From NCBI RefSeq assembly GCF_002752355.1, contig NZ_MRAV01000008.1, forward strand, positions 62,001 through 126,000: a stretch of 64,000 nucleotides of DNA. Direction: 5' to 3'. Position numbers and translations under genes: made by a program. Below the pieces are notes generated by a model. The model worked only from the letters and a program-made list of their open reading frames with translations, made no database searches and had not been told where the DNA came from. Origin of the DNA: Leucobacter sp. OLIS6. GTDB lineage: Bacteria > Actinomycetota > Actinomycetes > Actinomycetales > Microbacteriaceae. This document shows positions 24,782 through 33,761 of this stretch, piece by piece. Each line of letters starts with the position of its first letter. Within the stretch, counting starts at the first letter, position 1.

Positions 24782-25783
24782 CTACTGCACCGACCAGCCG
24801 CCGTCGGAGGCCAGGATCGCGCCGTTGATGTTGACGGCGTCGTCGGACAGGAGGAACGAGATCGACGCCGCGAGGTGCTCGGCGGTCGCGATGGTGGGGA
24901 TCGACTGCTGGAACGGCCCGAGGCGGCCCGAGCCGTACTCCGACATGTGCGGCGGCATCGGGATCCCCGTGGCGACGCCGCCCGGTGCGACCGAGTTCAC
25001 GCGGATGCCGAGCGGCCCGTACATGAACGCCGCCGACTTCGTGACCCCGACGATGCCGTGCTTGCTCGCGGTGTAGGCGTTGCCCGAGGCGTTGCCACGC
25101 AGACCCGCCTCGCTCGACACGTTGAGGATCGCGCCGCGTCCGGACACGACCATCGCCGGGATCACGGCGCGCATGAGCTTGAACGGCGCCGTCAGGTTGA
25201 TGGCGATCACGCGATCCCACACCGCGTCGGGGGTTTCTCCGGCGGGGGAGAAGTCGTCGTTGATGCCGGCGATGTTCGCCAGACCGTCGATCCGCTCGCC
25301 GGCCGCGGCGACGACCCGGTCGATCGCGTCCTGCTGCGTGAGGTCGCCTGCCACCGTGACGATGTCGGCGTCCGGGAGCTCCGCGCGGAAGGCGTCGAGC
25401 TTGTCCGCTGCGATGTCGCAGGCGACGACCCGGCCGCCCTCGCGGGCGATGCGGGAGGCGGTGGCGCGTCCGATGCCGGACGCGGCGCCCGTCACGATCA
25501 CGGTCCTGCCCGCGAAGCGGCCGGGCGTGATCCGCTCCGCCCAGCCGACGGGGGCGTCGTCCTCGGGGATTCGGCCGTCGTTCGCGGCGCGCACGAGGTC
25601 GTCGACGACCGACTGCGGCATGGCGCCCTGACTCATCGCCACGAGCTGCTGCAGCGGGAGTCCGAGGACGGGGGTCAGGCTGCTGGGGTCGGCGCCCGAC
25701 TGCGTGAGCAGCCCGCGGATCAGATCGCCGCCGACCGGATCCTCGAGCCAGGTGCCGATGGTGGATTGCGCGGTGAGTGACAT
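24782..25783 (-). CDS. Short-chain dehydrogenase/reductase with an 80-residue N-terminal extension
   Basis: 333 residues. A classical SDR occupies about 88-333: cofactor site TVIVTGAASGIGRAT, NIAG, catalytic NVSS, YTASKHG and the C-terminal INGAILASDGGWSVQ that fits 3-oxoacyl-ACP-reductase-like members. The first 80 residues (STIGTWLEDPVGGDLIRGLL, then LPLQQLVAMSQGAMPQSVVD) are not part of a normal SDR and look like a small helical domain that I cannot name. AAGGAG precedes the ATG. It is divergent from the TetR gene at 25894, its probable regulator. Confidence 0.88.
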   Translation of the reverse strand: MSLTAQSTIGTWLEDPVGGDLIRGLLTQSGADPSSLTPVLGLPLQQLVAMSQGAMPQSVVDDLVRAANDGRIPEDDAPVGWAERITPGRFAGRTVIVTGAASGIGRATASRIAREGGRVVACDIAADKLDAFRAELPDADIVTVAGDLTQQDAIDRVVAAAGERIDGLANIAGINDDFSPAGETPDAVWDRVIAINLTAPFKLMRAVIPAMVVSGRGAILNVSSEAGLRGNASGNAYTASKHGIVGVTKSAAFMYGPLGIRVNSVAPGGVATGIPMPPHMSEYGSGRLGPFQQSIPTIATAEHLAASISFLLSDDAVNINGAILASDGGWSVQ

Positions 25784-25893
25784 GAGTGCTCCTTCGTCTC
25801 GACGGACGCCGATGCTCGGTCCAACACGTTTCGCAACGGTGCGTCCATGTATTCGGGATCATACGCCCCGAAGCGCCCCGATACGCTGAACGC

Positions 25894-26475
25894 ATGCCGA
25901 GACCCCGCAGCGAACAGGCGCGCAGAGCCGTGCTCGAGGCGATGCGCCGTGCCATCGCGGCGGAGGGGTACGAGGCGCTGACCATCGAGGGGCTCGCGGA
26001 GGCCGCGGGCACCTCGAAGCAGACCATCTACCGCTGGTGGCCCTCCAAAGCAGCGATCCTCGGTGAAGCGCTGCTCGACGAGGAACTGCCGAACGCGCTC
26101 CCCGAACTGCCGGAGACGGCGGGTGGAACGGATCTCGCCGACGAGCTGACGGCCTGGCTCGACCGCGCGGCGGAGCACCTGGCGGGCTCGGAAGGGCTCG
26201 GTCTCACCCGTGCGCTGATCGCCGTGACGGCGAGCGACCCCGAGGTCGGGGCGGCGCTCAACGAACGGCTCGCCGGGCCGATCCGCGCGGGGATCTCCGC
26301 GCGGGTCGAGCAGGCGAAGCGTGCGGGGCGCGTCCGTGCGGACGTGGACGGAGCCCTGCTGGCGGACCAGCTCATCGCGGTCTCCGCGTACGCGGCGCTC
26401 TCGGGCCGGGTCCTCGGGCGTGCTGAGGTGCGTGCGACGGTCCGCACCGTGCTGCGCGGCATCGCTGCCGACTGA
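25894..26475 (+). CDS. TetR-family transcriptional regulator
   Basis: 193 residues. HTH in ALTIEGLAEAAGTSKQTIYRWW near 28-49; the C-terminus resembles TetR_C_11-type repressors. Leaderless start: TACGCT is exactly six bases before the ATG. Divergent from the extended SDR gene; the 110-base gap between them should hold the operator, but I find no convincing perfect repeat there. Confidence 0.9.
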   Translation: MPRPRSEQARRAVLEAMRRAIAAEGYEALTIEGLAEAAGTSKQTIYRWWPSKAAILGEALLDEELPNALPELPETAGGTDLADELTAWLDRAAEHLAGSEGLGLTRALIAVTASDPEVGAALNERLAGPIRAGISARVEQAKRAGRVRADVDGALLADQLIAVSAYAALSGRVLGRAEVRATVRTVLRGIAAD

Positions 26476-26572
26476 CCGCGCGGAGCCGGGATCCCGCCGA
26501 CGGGACGACCGGTTCGCGGCGCGGAGATTCCGGCACTATGCTCAACGGGCAGTCCTCGCAAGGGAGTCGGAG

Positions 26573-26665
26573 TTGTTGGGCATCATCGAGATCGTCGCCG
26601 TGATCATCGGCGTCGCGGCGCTCGTCTATCTGGTGTACGCCCTGCTCAAAGCGGACCGCTTCTGA
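26573..26665 (+). CDS. kdpF: KdpF, small subunit of the potassium-importing ATPase
   Basis: 30 residues forming a single membrane helix (IIEIVAVIIGVAALVYLVYA) and ending LLKADRF, the classic KdpF sequence. It stabilises the KdpABC complex. The start is a TTG at 26573, six bases after AGGGAG; the next codon is also TTG and could serve. Its TGA overlaps the kdpA ATG. A TATGCT -10 lies at 26537-26542. Too short for routine gene finders. Confidence 0.88.
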   Translation: MLGIIEIVAVIIGVAALVYLVYALLKADRF

Positions 26666-28338
26666 TGGAGTGGATCCTCGCGGCGGTCGCGCTACTCACC
26701 GTCATCGTCGTTCTCGGTCTGCTCTACCGTCCCCTCGGCGACTACATGGCCTGGGTGTTCACCTCCGATCGGCACTGGGGGGTCGAACGGCTCGTCTACC
26801 GCTTGTCGGGTATCGATCCCGACCGTCAGCAGACCTGGCGGCGGTACCTCGCCGCGGTGCTGCTGTTCTCGGCCATCGGCTTCGCGCTGCTCTACCTCAT
26901 CCTGCGGTTGCAGCCGGTGCTGCCGTTCTCGCTCGGGCTGCCGCCCATGAGTCCGGACCTCGCGTTCAACACGGCGATCTCATTCGTGGGCAACACCAAC
27001 TGGCAGTCCTACTCGCCCGAGCACACGCTCGGCTACGCCGCCCAGATGGGCGGACTCGCCGTGCAGAACTTCGTCTCGGCCGGGGTGAGCATGGCCGTGG
27101 CCGTCGCGCTCATCCGCGGCTTCGCTTCGCGCGGACGGCGCAGCGGGCTCGGCAACTTCTGGGTCGACCTCGTGCGGGCCAACATCCGCATCCTGCTACC
27201 CCTCTCGATCGTCGCGGCGGTCGTGCTGATCGCCGGCGGCGTGATCCAGAACTTCGCGGGCTTCACCGACATCACGACTGTCGCCGGGGCCGGGCAGACG
27301 ATCCCGGGCGGGCCCGTCGCCTCGCAGGAGGCGATCAAGATGATCGGCACCAACGGCGGCGGCTTCTTCAACGCGAACTCCGCGCACCCCTTCGAGAACC
27401 CGACCCCCTGGACCAACATCCTCCAGACGATCCTCCTACTGCTGATCCCGTTCGCGATGCCGCGGACCTTCGGCACCATGGTCGGCGACCAGCGGGCCGG
27501 CTACGCGCTCCTGCTCACGATGGCCGTGCTGTTCGTGCTCGTCTACATTCCGCTGACGGCATTCGAGTTCGCAGGCGTCGGTACGGCCCCCGAACTCGCC
27601 GGCGGCGCGATGGAGGGCAAGGAGCAGCGCTTCGGGATCATCGGGTCGACGCTGTTCGCGACCGCGACGACCGGCACCACCGGCGGCGCGGTGAACTCGA
27701 TGCACGGCTCCTACACCGCGCTCGGCGGCCTCATGCTCATGTTCGACATGATGCTCGGCGAGGTCGCGCCGGGCGGAGCGGGCTCGGGCCTCTATGCGAT
27801 ACTCGTGCTGCTCGTCATCGCGGTGTTCCTCACCACGCTGCTGCTCGGGCGCTCGCCCGTCTACCTCGGCAAACGCCTCGGGGTGCGGGAGCTCAAGATC
27901 GTGAGCATCTCGATCCTCGTGATGCCGACGCTCGCGATCGGCGGCATGGCGGTCGGGTTCGCGATCCCCGCCGTGCACGACGAGATCATCGCGAGCACCG
28001 GCAACGCGGGATCGCACGGCCTCTCCGAGGTGCTCTACGCCTTCATCTCGGCGGCCATCAACAACGGATCGGCGTTCGCCGGCCTCTACGCGAACACCCC
28101 GCTGCTGAACATCACCCTCGGCGTCGTGATCATGCTCGGCAGGTTCCTCCCCATCGTGCTCGTGCTCGCCCTCGCCGGGTCGCTCGCGGCGCAGGGCAAG
28201 GTCGCCACCACCGTCGAGATGCCCCTGCATCGGCCGCAGTTCATCGTGCTGCTCGTGAGCCTCATCATCTTCATCACCGTGCCGATGTTCGTCCCGATCA
28301 TGCTCGCCGGCCCGCTCGCCGAGGGGCTGAACGGATGA
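26665..28338 (+). CDS. kdpA: KdpA, potassium-transporting ATPase K+-channel subunit
   Basis: 557 residues, normal length. Ten or so helices with four selectivity-filter loops: SFVGNTNWQSY, MIGTNGGGFFNANSAHPFENP, ATTGTTGGAVNSMH and INNGSAFAGL. It conducts K+ to KdpB within the high-affinity pump used at low external potassium. Overlaps kdpF by one base and kdpB by four. Confidence 0.97.
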   Translation: MEWILAAVALLTVIVVLGLLYRPLGDYMAWVFTSDRHWGVERLVYRLSGIDPDRQQTWRRYLAAVLLFSAIGFALLYLILRLQPVLPFSLGLPPMSPDLAFNTAISFVGNTNWQSYSPEHTLGYAAQMGGLAVQNFVSAGVSMAVAVALIRGFASRGRRSGLGNFWVDLVRANIRILLPLSIVAAVVLIAGGVIQNFAGFTDITTVAGAGQTIPGGPVASQEAIKMIGTNGGGFFNANSAHPFENPTPWTNILQTILLLLIPFAMPRTFGTMVGDQRAGYALLLTMAVLFVLVYIPLTAFEFAGVGTAPELAGGAMEGKEQRFGIIGSTLFATATTGTTGGAVNSMHGSYTALGGLMLMFDMMLGEVAPGGAGSGLYAILVLLVIAVFLTTLLLGRSPVYLGKRLGVRELKIVSISILVMPTLAIGGMAVGFAIPAVHDEIIASTGNAGSHGLSEVLYAFISAAINNGSAFAGLYANTPLLNITLGVVIMLGRFLPIVLVLALAGSLAAQGKVATTVEMPLHRPQFIVLLVSLIIFITVPMFVPIMLAGPLAEGLNG

Positions 28339-30470
28339 GTTCCCAACTCGCCCGCGAGAAGCGGCGGAACGCGGTCATCGCCCTGCGCACGCTCGGGCCG
28401 GTGCTGCTCGACGCCCTGCGCAAGTTCGACCCGCGCTATCTCTGGCACAATCCCGTGCTGCTCCTCACGGAAGTGGGTGCCGCGCTCACCACGGTGATCG
28501 CGGTCCTCGACTCCATCGCGGGCACCGAGCAGGCCTCCGGCGGCACGCAGATGCCCTTCGGGTTCACCTGGGCGCTCGCCGGCGGATTCTGGGCCTGCCT
28601 GTTCACGGCGACCCTGGCGGAATCGATCGCCGAGGGGCACGGCCGTCAGCAGACGGAGTCGCTCCGCCGATCGAACGCGACCGATACGGCGCGCCGGGTC
28701 GCCGGCTACAGCCGGTCGAAGGATCCGGCGGTCCGGCGCACCGGGGTCGAGCTGGTCGACTCGCGAGCGCTCCGCACGGGCGACGTCGTGGTCGTCGAGG
28801 CGGGCGAGACGATCCCCTCCGATGGGGAGGTGCTGTGGGGTGCGGCCGAGGTCGACGAATCCGAGATCACCGGGCGTCCGGGCGCGGTGATCCGCGAGGC
28901 AGGCGGAGACCGCACGTCGGTCATGGGCGGCAGCCGCGGGCTGTCGGATCGGCTGGTGGTCCGGATCAGCGCGCCGCGCGACGACAGCGCGGCGGCTCGC
29001 ACCATCAGCCTGGCCAGCAAGTCGCGGCGCAAGAAGTCGCCGATCGAGGTGGCCTTCAGCACGTTGCTCGCCTCGTTCTCCATCTCGTTCGTCCTGCTCG
29101 TGCTCACGCTCAACTCGGTCGTCTCGCCGGTCGCCGAGCCGGTCTCGATCCCGGTCCTCGTCGCCCTCGTCGTCTGCCTGATCCCGACCGAGATCGCCGC
29201 GCTCATGTCGGTGACCGGCATCGCCGGGATGTCGCAGCTGCTCCAGCGCGGCGTGCTCGTCACCTCTGCGAAATCGCTCGAGACCGCGGGCGACATCACG
29301 ACCGTGCTGCTCGACAAGACCGGAACCGTGACCCGGGGCAGCCGCAGCGCGATCGCGTTCGTGCCGGTCGGCGGCACCGACCTCGAGCAGCTGATGCGCG
29401 CCGCCGCCCTCGCCTCGATCGGCGACCCGACTCCCGAGGGTGCCTCGACCGTGCGCCTGGCCGAGGAGGAGGGGGTGCGGATCGCCGCCGACGAGGCTGC
29501 CGGAGGGCGCACCGTGCACTTCAGTGCGGCGACGCGGATCTCGGGCATCGACCTGCCCGACGGGACGAGCATCCGCAAGGGCGCGGTCTCGGCGGTCGTG
29601 GCGTGGCTGAAGCAGCAGGGGACCCAGCCGCAGCGGCAGATCATCCTCGATCTGAAGGCGGGTACGAAGCGCATCGCGCAGTCGGGCGGCACGCCGCTCG
29701 TCGTCGCGGTCAAGCCGGCGTCGGGCATCGGCCACGCGCTCGGGCTCATCCACCTGCAGGACGTGGTCAAGGACTCGGTGCCGAAGAAGATCTCGACGCT
29801 GCACGCCCTCGGGGTCCGCACCGTGATGGTGACGGGCGACCATCGGCTCACGGCGAAGGCGATCGCCGCCGAGGCGGGGATCGACGAGTACGTCGGGGAT
29901 TCCACGCCGGAGGACAAGCTCGCCCTCATCCAGCGGGAGCAGGAGGACGGGCACGTCGTCGCGATGAGCGGCGACGGCATCAACGACGCGCCCGCGCTGG
30001 CCCAGGCCGACATCGGGATCGCGATGAACACCGCGACGGCCGCCGCGAAGTCCTCGGCCAACATGGTGATCCTCGACGACGACCCCACGCACCTCGTCGA
30101 CATCATCAAGGTGGGACGCCGACAGATGGCGACCCGCGGCGCGCTCATGACCTTCAACTTCGCGAACGACGCGGTGCGGTACTTCACGCTCTTCCCGGCG
30201 CTCTTCGTCGGCACCTTCCCGGGCCTCGACGCGCTCAACATCCTGCGCCTCCACTCGCCGGCATCGGCGATCCTGTCGACCGTGATCTTCAGCAGTCTCG
30301 TCATGGGCGTCCTGATCCCGCTCGCGCTCATCGGTGTGCCGTACCGCACCGAGAACCTGCGTTCCGCACTGACCCGCAACCTGATCTACTGCGGGCTCAG
30401 CGGCCTGCTGGTGCCGATCATCGGCATCAAGCTCATCGACCTCGTCGTCAGCCTGCTGCCGGGATACTGA
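28335..30470 (+). CDS. kdpB: KdpB, potassium-transporting P-type ATPase catalytic subunit
   Basis: 711 residues. Phosphorylation motif LLDKTGTVTRG with the acceptor Asp near 326, the TGES-equivalent loop VDESEITGRPGAVI, hinge VMVTGDHRLTAKAIA and MSGDGINDAPALAQADIG. It energises K+ import through KdpA. The ATG at 28335 overlaps the kdpA stop; the longer frame upstream is antisense to nothing and simply reads kdpA out of frame. Confidence 0.97.
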   Translation: MSSQLAREKRRNAVIALRTLGPVLLDALRKFDPRYLWHNPVLLLTEVGAALTTVIAVLDSIAGTEQASGGTQMPFGFTWALAGGFWACLFTATLAESIAEGHGRQQTESLRRSNATDTARRVAGYSRSKDPAVRRTGVELVDSRALRTGDVVVVEAGETIPSDGEVLWGAAEVDESEITGRPGAVIREAGGDRTSVMGGSRGLSDRLVVRISAPRDDSAAARTISLASKSRRKKSPIEVAFSTLLASFSISFVLLVLTLNSVVSPVAEPVSIPVLVALVVCLIPTEIAALMSVTGIAGMSQLLQRGVLVTSAKSLETAGDITTVLLDKTGTVTRGSRSAIAFVPVGGTDLEQLMRAAALASIGDPTPEGASTVRLAEEEGVRIAADEAAGGRTVHFSAATRISGIDLPDGTSIRKGAVSAVVAWLKQQGTQPQRQIILDLKAGTKRIAQSGGTPLVVAVKPASGIGHALGLIHLQDVVKDSVPKKISTLHALGVRTVMVTGDHRLTAKAIAAEAGIDEYVGDSTPEDKLALIQREQEDGHVVAMSGDGINDAPALAQADIGIAMNTATAAAKSSANMVILDDDPTHLVDIIKVGRRQMATRGALMTFNFANDAVRYFTLFPALFVGTFPGLDALNILRLHSPASAILSTVIFSSLVMGVLIPLALIGVPYRTENLRSALTRNLIYCGLSGLLVPIIGIKLIDLVVSLLPGY

Positions 30471-30483
30471 GAGGGGACCGGAT

Positions 30484-31104
30484 ATGCCACGACCGATCAA
30501 CCGCGCCGCGCGCGGCACCTGGATCGCGCTGCGCCTCATGCTGATCTTCACGGTGCTGCTCGGCGTCGCCTACCCGCTCCTCGTCACGGGGATCGGCCAG
30601 CTCGCATTCCCGTGGCAGGCGAACGGCTCGCCGTTGCGCGGCGGCGAGGACGACCGCGTCGTCGGCTCGGCGCTGCTCGGACAGAGCTTCTCGGACGCCG
30701 ACGGGAAACCGCTGCGGCAGTACTTCCAACCGCGCCCCTCCGCGGCGGGGAACGGCTACGATGCCGCTCAGTCGGGCGGCTCGAACCTCGGACCCGAGAG
30801 TCCGGAGCTGGTGCAGCTGATCGGCGAGCGGAAGGCGCAGGTGGCGGAGTTCAACGGCGTACCGGAATCCCGGGTGCCCGTCGACGCGGTCACGGCATCG
30901 GGTTCCGGTCTCGACCCGGACATCAGCTCCGCGTACGCGCGATTGCAGGTGCGGCGCGTGGCCGAGGCCCGCGGGCTGCCGCAGGCCGAGGTGGAGCGGC
31001 TGGTCGCCCGGCACACGTCCGGGCCCGACCTCGGGTTCATCGGCGAGGCGCGAGTCCACGTGGTCGAGCTCAACCTCGCGCTCGACGAGGCCGAGCAGCC
31101 GTAG
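30484..31104 (+). CDS. kdpC: KdpC, potassium-transporting ATPase C subunit
   Basis: 206 residues. One N-terminal helix (LMLIFTVLLGVAYPLLVTGIGQ) and an extracytoplasmic domain with RGGEDDRVVGSALLGQSF, YFQPRPSAAGNGYDAAQSGGSNLGP and VTASGSGLDPDIS, all standard KdpC segments. It is the last gene of kdpFABC; the usual kdpD/kdpE sensor pair is not next to it. Confidence 0.96.
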   Translation: MPRPINRAARGTWIALRLMLIFTVLLGVAYPLLVTGIGQLAFPWQANGSPLRGGEDDRVVGSALLGQSFSDADGKPLRQYFQPRPSAAGNGYDAAQSGGSNLGPESPELVQLIGERKAQVAEFNGVPESRVPVDAVTASGSGLDPDISSAYARLQVRRVAEARGLPQAEVERLVARHTSGPDLGFIGEARVHVVELNLALDEAEQP

Positions 31105-31137
31105 CGGGAGCGCGGGGACGACGACCCGGGCCGTGGG

Positions 31138-32061
31138 TCACGGCTCGGCGAGGCGCTCCCGGTACCAGGCGACCGCGTCGGGACTCGCGTCGGTGGCCGG
31201 ACCGGGATCCTCGCCCAGAGCCGCCCAGATGGCCGAGGATTCGTACCAGTGATCGTCGGTGAGCAGGCGCGTCTGGTGCGGACTGAGACCCAGCCCTTCC
31301 ACTCCACGCGCGAACGCTTCGGACGAGACACGGGGCACTTCGATCCCGGTCAAACGCTCGCAGAGCTCGATCAGGTTCACGGGATCCGGGTGGGCGAGGT
31401 GGAAGGTCCGCGCGCGGAACGCCCCATCGGGTTCCTCGGCGAACCGGATGGCGGCTCCCGCCGCGGCCCGGGCGAGCGCGGGTGCCGCGATCACGGAGCT
31501 GCGCACGGCGCGCAGTTCGTCGGGTGCGCCGAGCCGCGACGCGACCCTCGACAGGGTCGGGACCACCCAGCGGTCGCCCGCGCCCGTGGTGAGCGCGGTG
31601 CGCAGCACCGCGCCGCCGGACGCGCGCACGATCTCCTCCGCCGCGACCCGGGTGCGCGAGGCGACGGACTCCGGATGCGGTTCGAGCGCGCCCTCGGCCT
31701 GGCCCCGGTGGGGTCCCGATCCGTAGATCGAGAGCGTGCTGAGCGCGACGACGGGGGCGCCGTGCGTCCGCGCGGCCCGTACCAGCCGCTCGGCACCGCC
31801 GGCATTCACCGCTTCGGCGGTGCGTGCGTCGGCGCCGACGTACGCGGCGCAGAGCAGGTAGACGTCGGCTCCCATGCGCGCGACCGGGAGCTCGCCGGAG
31901 AGATCGGCCGAGACGTGCTCGACCCTGTCGTCGCCGGCGGCCGTGCGGGGGTGGGCGGCGTCGGATCGCGATAGCGAGACGACCTCGTGCCCGCGTGCCG
32001 AGAGCTCCGCGACGGCGTGGGAACCGAGGAAACCCGTGCCCCCGGTGACAAGAATCCTCAT
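31138..32061 (-). CDS. NAD-dependent epimerase/dehydratase-family (extended SDR) protein, butyrolactone-locus associated
   Basis: 307 residues. Extended SDR: ILVTGGTGFLGSHAV at 3-17, LSTLSIYGSG as the active-site strand, and TALTTGAGDRWVVP. The usual YxxxK is degenerate, so catalysis may be altered. It is divergent from the ArpA/ScbR-type receptor and shares its promoter palindrome. Epimerase-type genes of this kind accompany the AfsA/receptor pair in other actinobacteria (I recall gblE with gblA/gblR in Rhodococcus), where they are thought to modify the lactone. A role in autoregulator synthesis is therefore inferred from context. Confidence 0.8.
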   Translation of the reverse strand: MRILVTGGTGFLGSHAVAELSARGHEVVSLSRSDAAHPRTAAGDDRVEHVSADLSGELPVARMGADVYLLCAAYVGADARTAEAVNAGGAERLVRAARTHGAPVVALSTLSIYGSGPHRGQAEGALEPHPESVASRTRVAAEEIVRASGGAVLRTALTTGAGDRWVVPTLSRVASRLGAPDELRAVRSSVIAAPALARAAAGAAIRFAEEPDGAFRARTFHLAHPDPVNLIELCERLTGIEVPRVSSEAFARGVEGLGLSPHQTRLLTDDHWYESSAIWAALGEDPGPATDASPDAVAWYRERLAEP

Positions 32062-32111
32062 ACTCGTTCCTTTTCCGGCTGTGATGGATAGACTCGTCTG
32101 GATTGCATCAC

Positions 32112-32131
32112 GCGGTTCCGATCGGAACCGC
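32112..32131. promoter_or_regulatory. Perfect 20-bp palindrome, candidate autoregulatory element
   Basis: GCGGTTCCGA followed at once by its exact complement TCGGAACCGC. It lies 51 bases before the epimerase-type gene (leftward) and 23 bases before the receptor gene (rightward), the expected position for the autoregulatory element bound by butyrolactone receptors. The half-site GCGGTTC recurs at 33705 in front of the AfsA gene. Confidence 0.7.
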
Positions 32132-32153
32132 CTGGACCCCTGGGAAGGAACCC

Positions 32154-32852
32154 GTGGCACGACAGCAGCGCGCGATCAGGACTCGCGCCCGTATCATCGC
32201 CGCGGCCGGCGAGTGTTTCTCCGAGAGCGGCTACCGGGCGACCCGTGTCGCCGACGTCGCCGAACGTGCCGGGGCCGCGCTCGGCACCCTGCTCTTCCAC
32301 TTCCCGGCGAAGACCGATATCGCGAACGCGGTCATCGAGCAGCAGCATCGCATCGTCATGGAGGCGGCCACCGCGGTCGAAGAGATGAACTCGCCCAGCG
32401 GTATCGACGACATCATCGTGGTGTCGGCGAAGCTGGCGAATCTCATCTCGACGAACCCCACGGTGCGGGCCGGGCTCCGACTGAGCACCGAGTCCGTCGA
32501 CGATCTCGGCATCAGCTCGGCCCAGCCCTACCTCGACTGGACACGGCAGTGCATCCATCTGCTCGAGAAGGCGCGGGCGGCCGGCGAGGTCGCCGAGGGC
32601 GTGAACCTCGAGCACTTCGCAGAGGTCATCAACTCGGCCTTCACCGGGACCCAGTTCATGTCGTCCGCGGTCTCGGGCAGCCAGGACCTGCCCGAGCGGC
32701 TGGCGAAGCTGTGGCCGATCCTGTTCTCGCAGGTGGTCGACGCCGACTACAGCACGCCGGTGGTGCAGGAACTGCTCGATCGTCATGCCGGCCTCATCGT
32801 CGCCGAGACTCCTGCGGAGGCCGAATCGTCCTCCGTCATCGAAGGGGCATAG
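32154..32852 (+). CDS. Gamma-butyrolactone receptor-type TetR regulator (ArpA/ScbR family)
   Basis: 232 residues. The N-terminus is the ArpA/ScbR pattern: RAIRTRARIIAAAGECFSE, GYRATRVADVAERAGAALG, then LLFHFPAKTDIANAVIEQQH, which is much more specific than a general TetR. Such receptors repress targets until a butyrolactone releases them. The start is the GTG at 32154 right after GGGAAGGAA; an ATG at 32103 is in frame but would run through the palindrome. Its 3' end overlaps the convergent AfsA gene by 70 bases. Confidence 0.88.
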   Translation: MARQQRAIRTRARIIAAAGECFSESGYRATRVADVAERAGAALGTLLFHFPAKTDIANAVIEQQHRIVMEAATAVEEMNSPSGIDDIIVVSAKLANLISTNPTVRAGLRLSTESVDDLGISSAQPYLDWTRQCIHLLEKARAAGEVAEGVNLEHFAEVINSAFTGTQFMSSAVSGSQDLPERLAKLWPILFSQVVDADYSTPVVQELLDRHAGLIVAETPAEAESSSVIEGA

Positions 32853-33676
32853 AGCTCGATCACTGCCGCGGGGTCGGCCTCCGCACCGAATTCGGTGCGG
32901 AGGCCGCCCCCGCGGTGCGTTTCGTCCTCGACGACGCGCATGAAGACCGTGCGCGACTCGTCCAGGTCGAGGAACCCGCCGAATCTCGCGTCGATGCGGA
33001 ACCGTTCCCCGGCAGCTCGGTCGTCCGCGAAGTAGGTGCGGAGCCCGGCAGCGATGAGCAGCATGCCGGGCACGTGATCCACCGGGTGATCGAAGAACAG
33101 CGGATCCACGGTGCCGTAGCGGAGCAGGCTCGTGCGCTCGCTCGCGGGCACGACCTCGAAACCGCGGGGGAGTGAAACCCGTGGGAGCGCATCGGAACGT
33201 GCGCGGTCGCGGCGCATCCGCTGGTAGACCGACTCCTGGACCACGCGCAGATGCCCCTCGCCGACCGTGAGTTCCTCGCCTTCGGGCCCGATGAATCTGA
33301 CTTCGGCGATCAGCGAGGAGAGGCGTTCGCCGCGAGCCTGCAGCGTTCGAGTGATGACCTCGACGGACGAGGCGGATCGGACACGGCCCAGTCCCGCTTC
33401 GAGCACCATCCGATCCATGATGAAGGCCGTGCCGTGCGGAACGGCGTGAGCGAGATGCGCGTAGGCGATCACCGCCTGGCGAAGCGCCTCGGCCGTGTGC
33501 AGCCCCGCGTCGGCGCGCGAGGTCCAGTGCTCGTCCGCGTCCCACCGTCGGTGCGGGGTCAGGCTCAGCGGATCACCATCCGGCGGGAGGCGGTATTCCG
33601 AGAAGAGGACGCCATCGGGTCTGTGCTTGTGGACCAGGTCTGGCGAGACGGGGCCGGATCGGGAAGCGAAAGACAT
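32783..33676 (-). CDS. AfsA-family gamma-butyrolactone biosynthesis protein
   Basis: 297 residues with two AfsA hot-dog repeats. The first has LVHKHRPDGVLFSEYR near 12-27 and ADEHWTSRADAG; the second has DPLFFDHPVDHVPGMLLIAAGLR around 190-212, the hallmark segment. AfsA joins a beta-ketoacyl chain from ACP to dihydroxyacetone phosphate, the committed step of A-factor-type signals. GAGGA sits about nine bases before the ATG. It lies tail-to-tail with the receptor rather than in the usual divergent order, and 85 bases downstream of a phosphatase gene on the same strand. Confidence 0.88.
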   Translation of the reverse strand: MSFASRSGPVSPDLVHKHRPDGVLFSEYRLPPDGDPLSLTPHRRWDADEHWTSRADAGLHTAEALRQAVIAYAHLAHAVPHGTAFIMDRMVLEAGLGRVRSASSVEVITRTLQARGERLSSLIAEVRFIGPEGEELTVGEGHLRVVQESVYQRMRRDRARSDALPRVSLPRGFEVVPASERTSLLRYGTVDPLFFDHPVDHVPGMLLIAAGLRTYFADDRAAGERFRIDARFGGFLDLDESRTVFMRVVEDETHRGGGLRTEFGAEADPAAVIELYAPSMTEDDSASAGVSATMRPA

Positions 33677-33761
33677 GAGTGCCGTCCTCGGTGAATGGGT
33701 TCCCGCGGTTCGTCTGGCTCGAGATGGTGCGTGGGAACCACCGGATCTCCGGTGCGATGAA

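Noticed and set aside
25784-25893. Operator between the SDR and TetR genes
   Set aside because: Only short, imperfect symmetries around CGTTTCGCAACG; not strong enough to list.
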